From Citrobacter werkmanii NBRC 105721 (GTDB lineage: Bacteria; Pseudomonadota; Gammaproteobacteria; Enterobacterales; Enterobacteriaceae), in contig BBMW01000018.1 in assembly GCA_000759755.1 (NCBI GenBank), positions 62,001-126,000 of the forward strand: a DNA stretch of 64,000 nucleotides. The letters run 5' to 3'. Position 1 is the stretch's first letter, and every line of letters starts with the position of its first letter. This document shows positions 8,792-17,595 of the stretch, piece after piece. Position numbers and translations under genes: made by a program. Under the pieces are notes generated by a model. The model saw only the letters and a list, made by a program, of their open reading frames with translations. It searched no databases and was not told where the DNA came from.

Positions 8792-9421
8792 TTACTGGCC
8801 TGCACCCACCATTTCGCTATCAATAACAATGCCTTCTTCAGCACCTTTTAACACAAGGTTAGCCTCATAAAATTTACCCGTGGACAGCAGTTTTTGGGCG
8901 CTGGCAACGGCTTTACGCGTCTGATTCAAAGGCATCAGGTATTGGGTCTGAAGCACGCTGATCCCTGCCAGTTGCAAGGTATCCACTGCACCTTTCCAGT
9001 CACCTTTGGCCATTTTGCCGTTCGCGGTTTTGATAGCAGATTCTTTTTCCGGCGTAGCAATATAGTCTTCTGATAATGCGATTGTAGCGTTAATAATTAC
9101 GTACTGATCGTCAATCATCTTCGCCTTAGGCGCTGCTTTGACAAATTTTGCCCAGTCGCTGCTGTCGCCTGCCAGCAGGGAAGCGGCGTCATTGGTTAAT
9201 TTTTTTGCGCTGTCAGGTTGTCCGTGAAACAGAGCCAGGCGAGCAAGTTGAATATCACGCATCGCATTGGCGCCTTTTACTGCGACCTGCATAATATCGG
9301 CTGCTTCTTTTTGTACATTTGCTGTGGCTGTTTGTGCCGCAGTGGTGGTAGTGGCAGAAGCCATTACTGGGGCTGAACCCATCATAGTTGCAAGCAGACC
9401 TGCAAGAATAATCTTTTTCAT
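8792..9421 (-). CDS. yfdX: YfdX family periplasmic protein
   Basis: A 209-residue protein starting at ATG 9421 (a longer in-frame extension exists but begins before a good signal peptide and ribosome binding site). The N-terminus is a Sec signal peptide with likely cleavage after the ASA region. The rest is helical and matches the YfdX family (SAKKLTNDAASLL, MIDDQYVIINATIALSEDY, GAVDTLQLAGI). In E. coli yfdX is among the genes most strongly induced by EvgA; family members have been described as helical proteins with pH-sensitive, chaperone-like behaviour. Here the gene is divergent from hdeD across a double EvgA-box palindrome and next to evgAS, which supports a periplasmic acid-stress role. 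The exact function is unknown. Confidence 0.9.
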   Translation of the reverse strand: MKKIILAGLLATMMGSAPVMASATTTTAAQTATANVQKEAADIMQVAVKGANAMRDIQLARLALFHGQPDSAKKLTNDAASLLAGDSSDWAKFVKAAPKAKMIDDQYVIINATIALSEDYIATPEKESAIKTANGKMAKGDWKGAVDTLQLAGISVLQTQYLMPLNQTRKAVASAQKLLSTGKFYEANLVLKGAEEGIVIDSEMVGAGQ

Positions 9422-9518
9422 TACGTTCTCCTGAATAAAGTTGGTATTGTTCACCAAACGCAATAATCATATTAAATAAGTTTAAAGAGCGGAATCAGAG
9501 CCAGGATATAATAATGAG

Positions 9519-9566
9519 CGTTTAATCCTACAGGTGTCAGACGTCTGACATGTGTAGGATTAAACG
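9519..9566. promoter_or_regulatory. 48-bp near-perfect palindrome made of two EvgA-type boxes
   Basis: The 24-base halves meet between 9542 and 9543 and are complementary except for two positions per half. Each half is itself an EvgA-box-like inverted repeat: TCCTACA-GG-TGTCAGA on the left (9525-9540) and TCTGACA-TG-TGTAGGA on the right (9545-9560). The element lies 98 bp upstream of yfdX and 137 bp upstream of hdeD, which are divergent. The likely role is cooperative binding of two EvgA dimers that activate both promoters. Confidence 0.75.
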
Positions 9567-9670
9567 TATAGCGACATTCCTTTATTCTTATATACGTATC
9601 CTTATCTGAAGCTTTATTATTTCATTGTAAGTGATATGTATTTTGTGAGTGTTAACTCTTTTATTAGTAG

Positions 9671-9693
9671 GTTACATTACGTTTACATGTAAC
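9671..9693 (+). promoter_or_regulatory. Hairpin directly before the hdeD ribosome binding site
   Basis: GTTACAT (9671-9677) and ATGTAAC (9687-9693) can pair, with a 9-base loop. The right arm ends next to the GGAGG at 9694-9698. It could modulate hdeD translation, or be a chance structure in AT-rich DNA. Confidence 0.25.
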
Positions 9694-9702
9694 GGAGGAT
9701 GT

Positions 9703-10299
9703 ATGTTCATTTTTAATCAGCAAGCTCTGAGAACGTTTAATGAAAAAACACTTTCTCATTATAAAAGACACGCAACAATTATGGCGGTGCTGTTGTTGAT
9801 ATGTGGTATTTGCTGCTTAATCTATCCTATCGCTGCTGGCGTTTATTTAAGCTATGCGACAGGTTTTATGTTCCTGGTATGCGGTTTTTATTCTATCTAT
9901 AGCCTGTTTAGCGCTGGGAAGAAGCAGTTGAAAGCCAAATTTACCTATGCATTTTTTGCTATCGCATGGTTACTGCTGGGGTACTGTTTCCTTGTTAACC
10001 CTGTGATCGGCATGAATTCGTTAGCTATGGTTTTTTGCTGCTTGTTTATTCTTGGTGGTATTTTTCGTGTGGCTTCCGGAGTTCAAATGTTCCGCAGTCC
10101 GGGCTATGTCTGGAACATTTTTATCGGCATTTTAGATCTGCTTATTGCTGGCGTATGGCTGAATATGGATCCCGATAAGTCTTACGTGTTTACTTCGATT
10201 TTTATTGGAGTCGAGATGATCTTCAGTTCTTTGGCTTTTATCAGCCTGCGTAGAAATACGAAGTTGGCATCAACAGATAAACTAGCCAATAACAACTAA
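9703..10299 (+). CDS. hdeD: HdeD-like acid-resistance membrane protein
   Basis: A 198-residue inner-membrane protein with six hydrophobic segments. It resembles E. coli HdeD in length and layout: a short cytoplasmic N-terminus, HYKRHATIMAVLLLICG at the first helix, LGYCFLVNP in the middle and LNMDPDKSYVFTSIFIGVEMIFSS near the end. HdeD contributes to acid resistance at high cell density in E. coli by an unknown mechanism. ATG 9703 follows a strong GGAGG; an upstream in-frame GTG is unlikely. An hdeB-like gene begins 20 bp downstream, probably in the same transcript, and the double EvgA-box palindrome lies upstream. Confidence 0.85.
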   Translation: MFIFNQQALRTFNEKTLSHYKRHATIMAVLLLICGICCLIYPIAAGVYLSYATGFMFLVCGFYSIYSLFSAGKKQLKAKFTYAFFAIAWLLLGYCFLVNPVIGMNSLAMVFCCLFILGGIFRVASGVQMFRSPGYVWNIFIGILDLLIAGVWLNMDPDKSYVFTSIFIGVEMIFSSLAFISLRRNTKLASTDKLANNN

Positions 10300-10319
10300 T
10301 CCTGTCTCTGGAGTGTATC

Positions 10320-10637
10320 GTGAATATTAAAATGATGGTTTCAGCTGTTGTGATTATGACCTCTGTTTTGGCACCGATGAGCTGTGCGTTTGCTACTCAG
10401 GCAACCGAAGCTGCGCCACAAGATATGACCTGTAAAGAATTTGCTGATATGAGTCGGCAATACATGACGGCAATTGCCTTTGTGATTGTTAATAAAAATT
10501 CTGACTTTAAAGGCGATGATTATGTTCCGCTGCATGAGGTGGAAACTGTCGCTGTTCCGAAAATGATTAACATGTGTCATCAGCACCCGAATACGAAATT
10601 GGGCGAATTGGCCGTAAATCTGCACACGATTGATTAA
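10320..10637 (+). CDS. hdeB: HdeB-like periplasmic acid-stress chaperone
   Basis: A 105-residue protein beginning with GTG 10320 after CTGGAG. A signal peptide covers about the first 26 residues (cleavage near AFA-TQ). The mature part starts with the family motif DMTCKEFADMSRQYMTAIAF and has a second cysteine in INMCHQHP, which would form the single disulfide of HdeA/HdeB proteins. These small proteins unfold in acid and bind denatured periplasmic proteins. The DMTC-x-EF and AIAFVIVNK region is closer to HdeB than to HdeA. No second hde chaperone gene is present next to it, unlike the hdeAB pair of E. coli. The ATG at 10332 would leave a shorter signal peptide and is less likely. Confidence 0.85.
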   Translation: MNIKMMVSAVVIMTSVLAPMSCAFATQATEAAPQDMTCKEFADMSRQYMTAIAFVIVNKNSDFKGDDYVPLHEVETVAVPKMINMCHQHPNTKLGELAVNLHTID

Positions 10638-10794
10638 CCGTTTTGATAGCCTGGCTTTAGTTAGAATTGACAACCTCTGTCCCTACACCCGCATTTCCCC
10701 TCACAATAAAATAACTCACCCTGCTATCCACGAGGAAACTCGCTGGATAGCTGTGTCCGCTAACAACCGTAGGTCTGATAAGCGAAGCGCCATT

Positions 10795-10821
10795 CCTGGG
10801 ATCTTATTACCCGATCCCAGG
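10795..10821. terminator. Hairpin between convergent hdeB and mdtF
   Basis: CCTGGGATC (10795-10803) and GATCCCAGG (10813-10821) form a perfect 9-bp stem with a 9-base loop. A second, weaker repeat (GCTATCCA / TGGATAGC, about 10723-10751) lies before it. Neither has a T-run. They occupy the 209-bp gap between the convergent hdeB and mdtF genes, where transcript ends are expected. Confidence 0.4.
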
Positions 10822-10846
10822 GATAAGCATCTACAAGGGCAGGGAA

Positions 10847-13800
10847 TTAATGCCGGGTTTTAAATCGCGCCAGCATGTTTTCGACAAGAACAAAGAAGAC
10901 CGGAACAAAGTAGATCGCCAGCACGGTCGCGGCCAGCATCCCACCGATAACGCCCGTACCGACGGCGTTTTGCGCGCCAGAGCCTGCGCCTTCACTTATT
11001 GCCAGTGGGATAACCCCCAGAATGAAGGCCAATGACGTCATCAAAATAGGACGTAAACGCATTTGCGCAGCTTCCACCGCAGCTTCAAGCGGCGTTTTTC
11101 CTTCTTTTTGCATAATCTCGACGGCAAACTCGACGATCAGAATAGCGTTTTTAGCTGAGAGTCCCATGGTGGTGAGCAGGCCAACCTGGAAGTAAACATC
11201 ATTGCTCAGGCCACGCAGATCGGTCGCCAGCAAAGCCCCGACCACACCGATTGGTACAACCAGCATCACAGAAAACGGTATTGACCAGCTTTCATAGAGT
11301 GCTGCCAGCGCCAGAAATACGACGATAAGAGAAATGCCGTACAGCATTGGCGCCTGGTGGGTAGACAGCGCCTCCTGATACGACAGCCCCGTCCAGGCAT
11401 AACCGACGCCCGCGGGCAGTTTATTAATCAGTGATGCCATAAATTTCATCGCATCGCCGCTGCTTTTCCCTGTGACCGGTTGGCCGAGAATTTCCATTGC
11501 AGGCTGTCCGTTGTAGCGTTCAAGACGGGGAGAGCCGTAGGTCCATTCGGTTGATGAGCAGGCCGAAAGCGGCGTCATCGCGCCGGAGGCGTTACGTACG
11601 TACCAGTGATTGATATTGTCCGGCAGCATACGGAACGGCGTATCGGCCTGCACATACACTTTTTTAACGCGTCCCTGGTTAAGGAAATCATTGACGTAGC
11701 GGCTACCAAACGCCGTAGAGATGGTCTGATTGATATCCGACAATGCCACACCCATCGCCTCTGCTTTTGTCGCGTTGACGTGGATACGAAACATCGGCGT
11801 ATCTTCCAGCCCATTTGGGCGCACTCCGTTAACTTCATCGGGTGACTGGCTGGCCAAAGCCAGGAGCTGGTTGCGGGCCTGCATCATTTTTTCATGCCCA
11901 AGGTTGCCGTTATCCAGCAACTCCATATCAAAACCTGAAGCGGTGCCCAATTCCGCGACTGCGGGTAAATTGAACGGATAAACGACGGCATTATTAATGG
12001 TGCTTAAAGCCATCATTGCCCGGCGAATGATGGCAGTAACCGAGTTTTCTTCGCCAACACGTTCTGACCACGGTTTCAGGCTGATAAACGCCAGACCGTT
12101 ATTTTGCCCCTGTCCGCTGAAGCCAAATCCGCCAACGGTAAAAACAGACGCGACATTTTTCTGTTCTTTTGTCAGATAGTAATCCGTTATTTCCCCAAGC
12201 ACTTTGCTGGTATTTACCATCGTTGAACCGGAAGGTAATTGCGCCGTGGTCATGAATACGCCCTGATCTTCTTCAGGCAAAAAGGAGGTAGGAGTACGGA
12301 GAAACAGTACCATCATGCCAGCACCAATCACTAAATAGACCACCATATAACGGCCGGTGCAACGTAACAGCCTACGGGTGCTGTCCGTGTAGTGATGGGT
12401 GCATTTCTCCATGAAGTGATTGAAACGGGTAAACAGAAAATGGGTGTTTTCTTTTTCTCCCTCGTGGGATTTTAACAGCATGGCGCAGAGTGCGGGCGTC
12501 AGGCTCATCGCCACGAACACCGACAGCAGCATGGAGGAAATTAAGGTAATGGAAAACTGACGGAAAATCTCACCCGTTGCCCCGCTCATAAATGCCATTG
12601 GCATAAACACGGCGGATAAGACGACGGCAATACCGACCAGTGCTCTCTGGAGCTGACCCATCGCTTTATGCGTCGCCGCTTTTGGTGACAAGTGCTCTTC
12701 GGCAATAATACGTTCTACGTTCTCAACCACCACGATGGCATCATCAACTAACAATCCTATTGCCAGCACCATGCCAAACATCGTGAGCGTATTGATCGAA
12801 AAACCGGCGACGTCGAGTATCGCAAAGGTTCCGAGAATAACAACCGGAACCGCGATAGTGGGGATAAGCGTCGCGCGGAAACTTTGCAAAAACAGGTACA
12901 TGACGAGGAATACCAGGATGATTGCCTCGATCAATGTATGAAAAACACCCTGAATTGAAATCTCGATAAAGGGGGTAGTGTCATAGGGATAAACGGTTTT
13001 CATGCTGGCCGGAAACCAGGCTGATAACCTGTTCAGCTCTTGTTTAACGGCCTGGGATGTTTCAAGGGCATTGGCGCCAGCGGCAAGTTTAATTGCAATC
13101 CCTGCGGCGGGTTTTCCGTTGTAACGTGCCACCGTGGCATAATTTTCCGCACCCAGTTCAATGCGTGCGACATCGCGCAGCAGAACCTGGGAGCCGTCCT
13201 GCTGAACTTTAAGAAAGATCTTGCCGAATTCATCGGTAGTTTGCAGGCGTGTCTGAACAATGATCGACGCATTTAACTGCTGGTCGGCTGATTGCGGCAT
13301 TCCTCCCAGCTGTCCGCCCGATATCTGGTTATTCTGTACTTTGAGTTGGGTAATAACGTCCTGCGGCGTAAGGTTATATTTGTCGAGCTTTTGCGGATCC
13401 AGCCAGATACGCATGGCGTATTGCGAACCGAATAACTGTACGCTCCCGACCCCGGGGGTGCGGCTTAGTGGATCTTTAATATTTGACGCCACATAGTCAG
13501 CAATATCATATTGGCTCAAACTGTTATTATCAGAGATAAAACCGGCGACCATTAAGATATTGCTGCTGGATTTATCAACGCTGATCCCTTGCTGCTGGAC
13601 TTCCTGTGGCAAGGAAGGCATCGCCAACTGCAGTTTATTCTGTACCTGAACCTGCGCTATATCAGGTGAAGTCCCCGTTTTAAAGGTCAGGATAATCGAC
13701 GCATTACCGGCCGCATCGCTGGTGGATGACATATACATCAGGCCATCAAGCCCGTTCATATTCTGTTCAATCACCTGAGTCACCGAGTCTTCAACGGTCT

Positions 13801-13963
13801 TAGCGTCTGCACCGGGGTAGGCTGCGCTGATGGTAATAGTGGGGGGAGCAATTTGCGGATATTGCGCGATAGGCAAGTTCATTATCGCGATACCGCCGGT
13901 AAACATCATGATAATAGCGAGCACCCAGGCGAAAACCGGGCGCTCAATAAAAAAGTTAGCCAT
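10847..13963 (-). CDS. mdtF: Multidrug efflux RND permease MdtF
   Basis: A 1038-residue inner-membrane RND pump of the AcrB/HAE1 type. The start [20 protein letters not shown] is characteristic. The central transmembrane helix 4 carries [16 protein letters not shown] with the proton-relay aspartates, and the phenylalanine-rich loops and periplasmic porter domains are in the expected places. By memory it matches E. coli MdtF (1037 residues) far better than AcrB, for example in SDAAGNASI and [24 protein letters not shown]. With MdtE and TolC it exports bile salts, dyes and toxic metabolites. It lies 28 bp after mdtE and is probably co-transcribed. In E. coli mdtEF belongs to the acid fitness island and is activated through EvgA, YdeO and GadE; gadE is not seen here. 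Confidence 0.95.
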   Translation of the reverse strand: MANFFIERPVFAWVLAIIMMFTGGIAIMNLPIAQYPQIAPPTITISAAYPGADAKTVEDSVTQVIEQNMNGLDGLMYMSSTSDAAGNASIILTFKTGTSPDIAQVQVQNKLQLAMPSLPQEVQQQGISVDKSSSNILMVAGFISDNNSLSQYDIADYVASNIKDPLSRTPGVGSVQLFGSQYAMRIWLDPQKLDKYNLTPQDVITQLKVQNNQISGGQLGGMPQSADQQLNASIIVQTRLQTTDEFGKIFLKVQQDGSQVLLRDVARIELGAENYATVARYNGKPAAGIAIKLAAGANALETSQAVKQELNRLSAWFPASMKTVYPYDTTPFIEISIQGVFHTLIEAIILVFLVMYLFLQSFRATLIPTIAVPVVILGTFAILDVAGFSINTLTMFGMVLAIGLLVDDAIVVVENVERIIAEEHLSPKAATHKAMGQLQRALVGIAVVLSAVFMPMAFMSGATGEIFRQFSITLISSMLLSVFVAMSLTPALCAMLLKSHEGEKENTHFLFTRFNHFMEKCTHHYTDSTRRLLRCTGRYMVVYLVIGAGMMVLFLRTPTSFLPEEDQGVFMTTAQLPSGSTMVNTSKVLGEITDYYLTKEQKNVASVFTVGGFGFSGQGQNNGLAFISLKPWSERVGEENSVTAIIRRAMMALSTINNAVVYPFNLPAVAELGTASGFDMELLDNGNLGHEKMMQARNQLLALASQSPDEVNGVRPNGLEDTPMFRIHVNATKAEAMGVALSDINQTISTAFGSRYVNDFLNQGRVKKVYVQADTPFRMLPDNINHWYVRNASGAMTPLSACSSTEWTYGSPRLERYNGQPAMEILGQPVTGKSSGDAMKFMASLINKLPAGVGYAWTGLSYQEALSTHQAPMLYGISLIVVFLALAALYESWSIPFSVMLVVPIGVVGALLATDLRGLSNDVYFQVGLLTTMGLSAKNAILIVEFAVEIMQKEGKTPLEAAVEAAQMRLRPILMTSLAFILGVIPLAISEGAGSGAQNAVGTGVIGGMLAATVLAIYFVPVFFVLVENMLARFKTRH

Positions 13964-13991
13964 GAAGAAGGTGTCCTTAATACCTGAAATA

Positions 13992-15146
13992 TTACTGTTC
14001 AGTTACCGTGTCAGGTGTGTTTGGTTTTGCTGCGAGGATTTTGGCTTTAATTCCCGGACGGATTCTTTGTAATCCGGATACAATGACCCGATCGCCAGGA
14101 TGTAATCCCGTAGTCACCAACCATTGATTGCCTACAGCCTTCACCGCATTTATTTCGCGTAGTTGCACCACGTTTTCTTGATCGAGGATTAACGCAGTGG
14201 CCTTTCCCTGGTCGTTATGCGTAATCCCTTGCTGTGGGACCATTAAAACATTCTGTTGGCTGCCCTCATCCAGCAATGCTGTGACGTACATACCGGGTAA
14301 AATTTCACCCTCAGGATTGGGGAACACGGCGCGCAAGGTCACGGAGCCGGTAGTCTCATCGACGGCAGGATCGGAAAACTCAAGCGTGCCGGTATAGCGA
14401 TAGGGCTTGCCATTTTCCAGCATCAGCTCAACCGGAATTTTGCCCTTTTGCTGGGCAATTTTCCCACTGGCTTTTTCTTCTTTCAGGCGTAAGAAGTCTT
14501 GTACTGACTGCGTTAAATCAACATAAATTGGATCCAGTCTTTGCACGGTAACCAGCGCGTTTCCCTGATTCGCGGTGACCAGAGCACCCACGGTTACGGA
14601 GGATTTACCGCTAATGCCCTCAATCGGCGAGGTGACATTGGCGTAACGCAGGTTGATGGTGGCCTGCTCAAGATCCGCTTTGGCGACGGCGACATTGGCT
14701 TCTGCTTCATTAAGCTGCGAGCGCGTCGTGTCGTAGTCCTGGCGGCTGACGTAATTGGACTTTATTAATGCTGACTGCCGATTTAATGTCAGTCGCACAT
14801 TATTGGCCGTCGCCTGTGCCTTTGCCAGTGCGCCTCTGGCTGCATCCAGCCTGGCCTGCAACGGGGCGGGATCAATTTGATACAGTGACTCTCCTTTGCT
14901 GACTTTGTCACCTTCAATAAAATTACGTTTGATGATGATCCCCCCAACCTGAGGGCGGATTTCGGCGATCTCAAATGAAACCGCGCGGCCAGGAAGCTCG
15001 CTTTTAATATTCACTGAGGAAGGCGCTAAGGTAACAACGCCGACCTCGGGCTCCATGGCGGTTTTTACTGCAGGTTTATTATCGCAGGCGGTAATAATGA
15101 CGCTGCTAAAAAATAATGGTATCAACAGTAAGCATTTTCTGTTCAT
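13992..15146 (-). CDS. mdtE: Membrane fusion lipoprotein MdtE
   Basis: A 384-residue periplasmic adaptor. ATG 15146 is chosen because the product then has a lipoprotein signal ([14 protein letters not shown], with the acylated Cys near residue 21); a GTG 27 bases upstream would misplace it. The AcrA-type layout follows: the barrel-sandwich strand [19 protein letters not shown], an alpha-hairpin around residues 90-160 ([19 protein letters not shown]), the lipoyl partner strand [19 protein letters not shown] and the C-terminal [14 protein letters not shown] barrel. It joins MdtF to TolC. Its gene precedes mdtF in the same operon. No EvgA-type box is apparent in the 276 bp upstream, where a 12-bp palindrome GACTCCGGAGTC (15386-15397) lies just after slp. 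Confidence 0.93.
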   Translation of the reverse strand: MNRKCLLLIPLFFSSVIITACDNKPAVKTAMEPEVGVVTLAPSSVNIKSELPGRAVSFEIAEIRPQVGGIIIKRNFIEGDKVSKGESLYQIDPAPLQARLDAARGALAKAQATANNVRLTLNRQSALIKSNYVSRQDYDTTRSQLNEAEANVAVAKADLEQATINLRYANVTSPIEGISGKSSVTVGALVTANQGNALVTVQRLDPIYVDLTQSVQDFLRLKEEKASGKIAQQKGKIPVELMLENGKPYRYTGTLEFSDPAVDETTGSVTLRAVFPNPEGEILPGMYVTALLDEGSQQNVLMVPQQGITHNDQGKATALILDQENVVQLREINAVKAVGNQWLVTTGLHPGDRVIVSGLQRIRPGIKAKILAAKPNTPDTVTEQ

Positions 15147-15422
15147 AGTAATCCCTGAAGAATTCGTAAGCACAAATGTTTTTTATGGCATGCAGGGTGG
15201 GGGAGTTATCGGTAAATAACAGAAGATGGTCAGGCATGAGAAAAGTAACGCCCATTTTTGCGCTAAAAGTTAGCGGTTAAATTATATGCAGCAGAAATAA
15301 TGAATATTTAGCGAAGGATCACATGGAGCACGATGACGCAATAAGCGAAACGCGGAGTGATTAAAATGCGTGTTGGCAAACACTCGACTCCGGAGTCTAT
15401 TCGCATCATCGTACTACAGGGA

Positions 15423-15989
15423 TTATTTCACTAGCTCTGGCGTAACCTCGGTTACGGTACTTGCGGAGTAGGGCATTCCCCACATCGGTCCGGGCCAGAA
15501 CGCGCCATAACCGTAATCCCACATATTATAGGTCGTGTTTACGGACTCAGTTAAATGCCAAACCTGAATGCCTTGTAAATCAACTTTAACAAAGTTGTAC
15601 GGGATTTTGTTGATGAATCCTTGTTCATCTCCTTGAATTGTCCCTAAAATAGTCACGAAGTGGTTTCTGTAGTTTACCGGGTCGAGAAAACCTTTCTGTT
15701 GGGCAATAATACGTCCCTGATAGCTGGCGTCTATTTGTGGTTTAGCGTCGTTGTTCAGCGGCAGAACGGCGATTTCCAGTAACGTATCCGTTTTGGTGTT
15801 AATTACATTGATGACTTTACCCCCAAATCGGGCCTGCTGGCCTGTATATAACCCCGGTTGGTTATGCACGGAGATAAAGTTCTTTTGTATATCTGGTTGA
15901 TTATTACCTTTGATATTTTCAGGAATTGAAGCACATGATGCCAGAGTGAAAGCAAGGGCAATAATCAGCAACCCTTTTTGTTTTTTCAT
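15423..15989 (-). CDS. slp: Outer membrane lipoprotein Slp
   Basis: A 188-residue lipoprotein with the lipobox LASC near residue 19. The mature part contains IPENIKGNNQPDIQKNF, GLYTGQQARFGGKVINVIN, VNYRNHFVTILGTIQG and NTTYNMWDYGYGAFWPGP, all close to E. coli Slp as I remember it (same length). Slp is a starvation- and stationary-phase-induced outer membrane lipoprotein; in E. coli it stabilises the outer membrane under acid stress and lies at one end of the acid fitness island. Here it is upstream of mdtEF and separated from it by 276 bp, so a promoter of its own is likely for each. Confidence 0.95.
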   Translation of the reverse strand: MKKQKGLLIIALAFTLASCASIPENIKGNNQPDIQKNFISVHNQPGLYTGQQARFGGKVINVINTKTDTLLEIAVLPLNNDAKPQIDASYQGRIIAQQKGFLDPVNYRNHFVTILGTIQGDEQGFINKIPYNFVKVDLQGIQVWHLTESVNTTYNMWDYGYGAFWPGPMWGMPYSASTVTEVTPELVK

Positions 15990-16061
15990 TTTACTTTCCT
16001 GCTAAAAAAGACATGCCTATAGTAAACCTTTACTCATTAATGTCAGCAGGCGCGAGGCTGA

Positions 16062-16253
16062 TTATCTAAAATTAATATAATTGTAGCTTATGGTAATAAC
16101 AGACAGTATTTTAGCGGGGCGCCAGGTGAGTGGATGACGGTCAACAACTGTGAGGTGCTGATGATACCACAAGGTTATTACTCGGTGGCGACCGAGCAGG
16201 TAATCACGTTGGGTGCGTTTGAACTCATTCATCATCACATTCTGCGGATTTAA
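16062..16253 (+). pseudogene. Short open fragment, possible gene remnant
   Basis: An open frame of 63 codons runs from a stop at 16059 to TAA 16251-16253. The only ATG with some support is at 16134, which would give a 39-residue peptide containing EVLMIPQGYYSVATEQ. There is no clear ribosome binding site. It lies in the 353-bp space between slp and the next gene, on the opposite strand to both. It could be the tail of a lost regulator or chance. I do not recognise the family. Confidence 0.2.
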
Positions 16254-16292
16254 GTCAGGAACGTGTCAACGCTGTGCAGGACGGATCATGCT

Positions 16293-16328
16293 AATAATAA
16301 AAAGCCGCTTTCGCGGCTTTTTATTATT
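16293..16328. terminator. Strong bidirectional terminator
   Basis: AAAAAGCCGC-TTTC-GCGGCTTTTT is a perfect 10-bp stem with a four-base loop, flanked by A-rich and T-rich runs. It follows the stop of the 118-residue gene at 16343 on the minus strand by 14 bp. Confidence 0.85.
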
Positions 16329-16342
16329 GAATGGCTGGAGGA

Positions 16343-16699
16343 TTATTCGCTGATTTTTTTCTCAACGGAGGCTGCACCTTCTTTGGTCTTATTCCAGCCT
16401 TTCTCTGCACCTTCTTTTGTTGCATTCCAGCCTTTTTCAGCGCCTTCCTTGGTTGTATTCCAGGCTTTTTGTGAGCCCTCACTCACCTTGCTGCTCAGGT
16501 CATCTTGCTTACCTTCAGCAGCATGTTTTGCTTTTAATTTTTGCTCTTCACCCTGATTCTGCGCCTGATGCAGTTTCTCTTTTGCAGTATTCGCGTTTTC
16601 GTGCGCGGCAGCGACATCATTATCGGTTGCGTGTGTTGTTGCGGCAATAACAGGAGAAGCCAGCAGAATTGCAGATAATGCGATAATTGTCTTTTTCAT
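16343..16699 (-). CDS. Small secreted protein with 11-residue LEA-like repeats
   Basis: A 118-residue protein with a clear signal peptide (KKTIIALSAILLASPVIAA, cleavage near residue 20). The mature part is very hydrophilic, rich in Lys, Glu, Ala and Gln, and has no cysteine. Near the C-terminus an 11-residue unit of the form WNxTKEGAEKG occurs twice in full and a third time partly (WNTTKEGAEKG, WNATKEGAEKG, WNKTKEGA), and at DNA level this is a 33-bp tandem repeat. Eleven-residue amphipathic repeats with TKEGA-like cores recall group 3 LEA/hydrophilin proteins, so a role as a periplasmic stress protectant is possible. This is inference only. A strong terminator follows. It stands alone next to the acid-resistance block. 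Confidence 0.6.
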   Translation of the reverse strand: MKKTIIALSAILLASPVIAATTHATDNDVAAAHENANTAKEKLHQAQNQGEEQKLKAKHAAEGKQDDLSSKVSEGSQKAWNTTKEGAEKGWNATKEGAEKGWNKTKEGAASVEKKISE

Positions 16700-17139
16700 A
16701 ATATCCTCGCTTAGCGTTATAAGTTATTAGCGTGATGAAGCATGACATACAAACGAAGCGCTGACTTTAGGAAAAAACTGTAAGTGCTGCTAACGTTATT
16801 TATCCATTTTGTGCAGCTTTGAGCAATTAATACGGTTATTTTTATGGCGGGTATTGTTTTTTTGCGCGAAAGGGAAGGTGTAAAAATTGTAGTGATAATG
16901 TTGATATGAAAAGTTTTATCTGTTTGATTTTTATGTGATTGATTGGGGCGTTATAGGCTGGTCGTTCGTTTCCGAAGGTGAGCGTTTCTATCAAATAATT
17001 CACTCTCTTGATTTTTCCGGCCTGTAGACCATGCTTATTTCATACGGGCATAAACAATAACGTCGTTTATCGCAAAAGTGATACCGATAGAGGGCTTTTG
17101 GTATGTCCAATGATGTGCCTTTAACAATAAGAGAGCACC
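16700..17139. other. 440-bp AT-rich intergenic region, no gene seen
   Basis: The region lies between two divergent small genes and should hold promoters for both. I see no convincing coding frame, RNA gene or long inverted repeat in it. Confidence 0.5.
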
Positions 17140-17367
17140 ATGCTTGAACTCCGTCCTAATTGCGAATGCTGTGATAAAGATCTGCCACCTGAATCAAAAG
17201 GGGCCTACATCTGTTCATTCGAATGCACATTTTGTGTAGATTGCGTGACCCAACGACTTAATGGCCAGTGCCCGAACTGCGGAGGGGAGCTGGTGCGACG
17301 TCCAATACGCCCCGAAGCATCCCTCCTGCGACACCCTGCATCCACTCAGCGTCACTATCAACAATAG
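17140..17367 (+). CDS. DUF1272 cysteine-rich protein
   Basis: A 75-residue protein. It has LRPNCECCDKDLPPES, YICSFECTFCVDC and GQCPNCGGELVRRP: eight cysteines in CxC/CxxC-type pairs that probably bind two zinc or iron ions. This matches the DUF1272 family as I recall it, whose function is unknown. The C-terminal 20 residues after RRP are basic and variable. It starts at ATG 17140 after AGAGAG. It has no obvious operon partner: the next gene starts 228 bp later and the space between holds no feature I can name. Confidence 0.8.
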   Translation: MLELRPNCECCDKDLPPESKGAYICSFECTFCVDCVTQRLNGQCPNCGGELVRRPIRPEASLLRHPASTQRHYQQ

Positions 17368-17595
17368 AGATGCAAACGATGTTCGCTCGTTGCTTGTAAC
17401 GGTCTCCGTGATCCTGCTGCTCGTCAGTTTAGTGCCAGGAACGGAAGTTGCTATCATCAGCTTGTGTTGATTTACGAGGAACATGTCACCCGCATTGCAG
17501 TTATTCATTTCTGTTGCTAAGCCTTTCCCTTCAGATCAAGGGGCAAACGCGTTAATTTAATAGACTCTTTAGATTTCAGCCAAGCAGAGGACAGT

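Noticed and set aside
8792-9463. Longer start for yfdX at 9463
   Set aside because: The upstream extension places 14 polar residues before the signal peptide; ATG 9421 gives a normal signal peptide and family length.
10630-10863. Plus-strand frame of 77 codons between hdeB and mdtF
   Set aside because: It overlaps the hdeB end and mdtF end and runs through two hairpins; a transcript-end region is more likely.
16263-16650. Plus-strand frames opposite the LEA-like repeat gene
   Set aside because: They are mirror images of the 33-bp repeats, begin at or within the terminator and have no ribosome binding site.
17215-17508. Minus-strand frame of 97 codons opposite the DUF1272 gene
   Set aside because: It is antisense to a conserved cysteine-rich protein and has no start signal.
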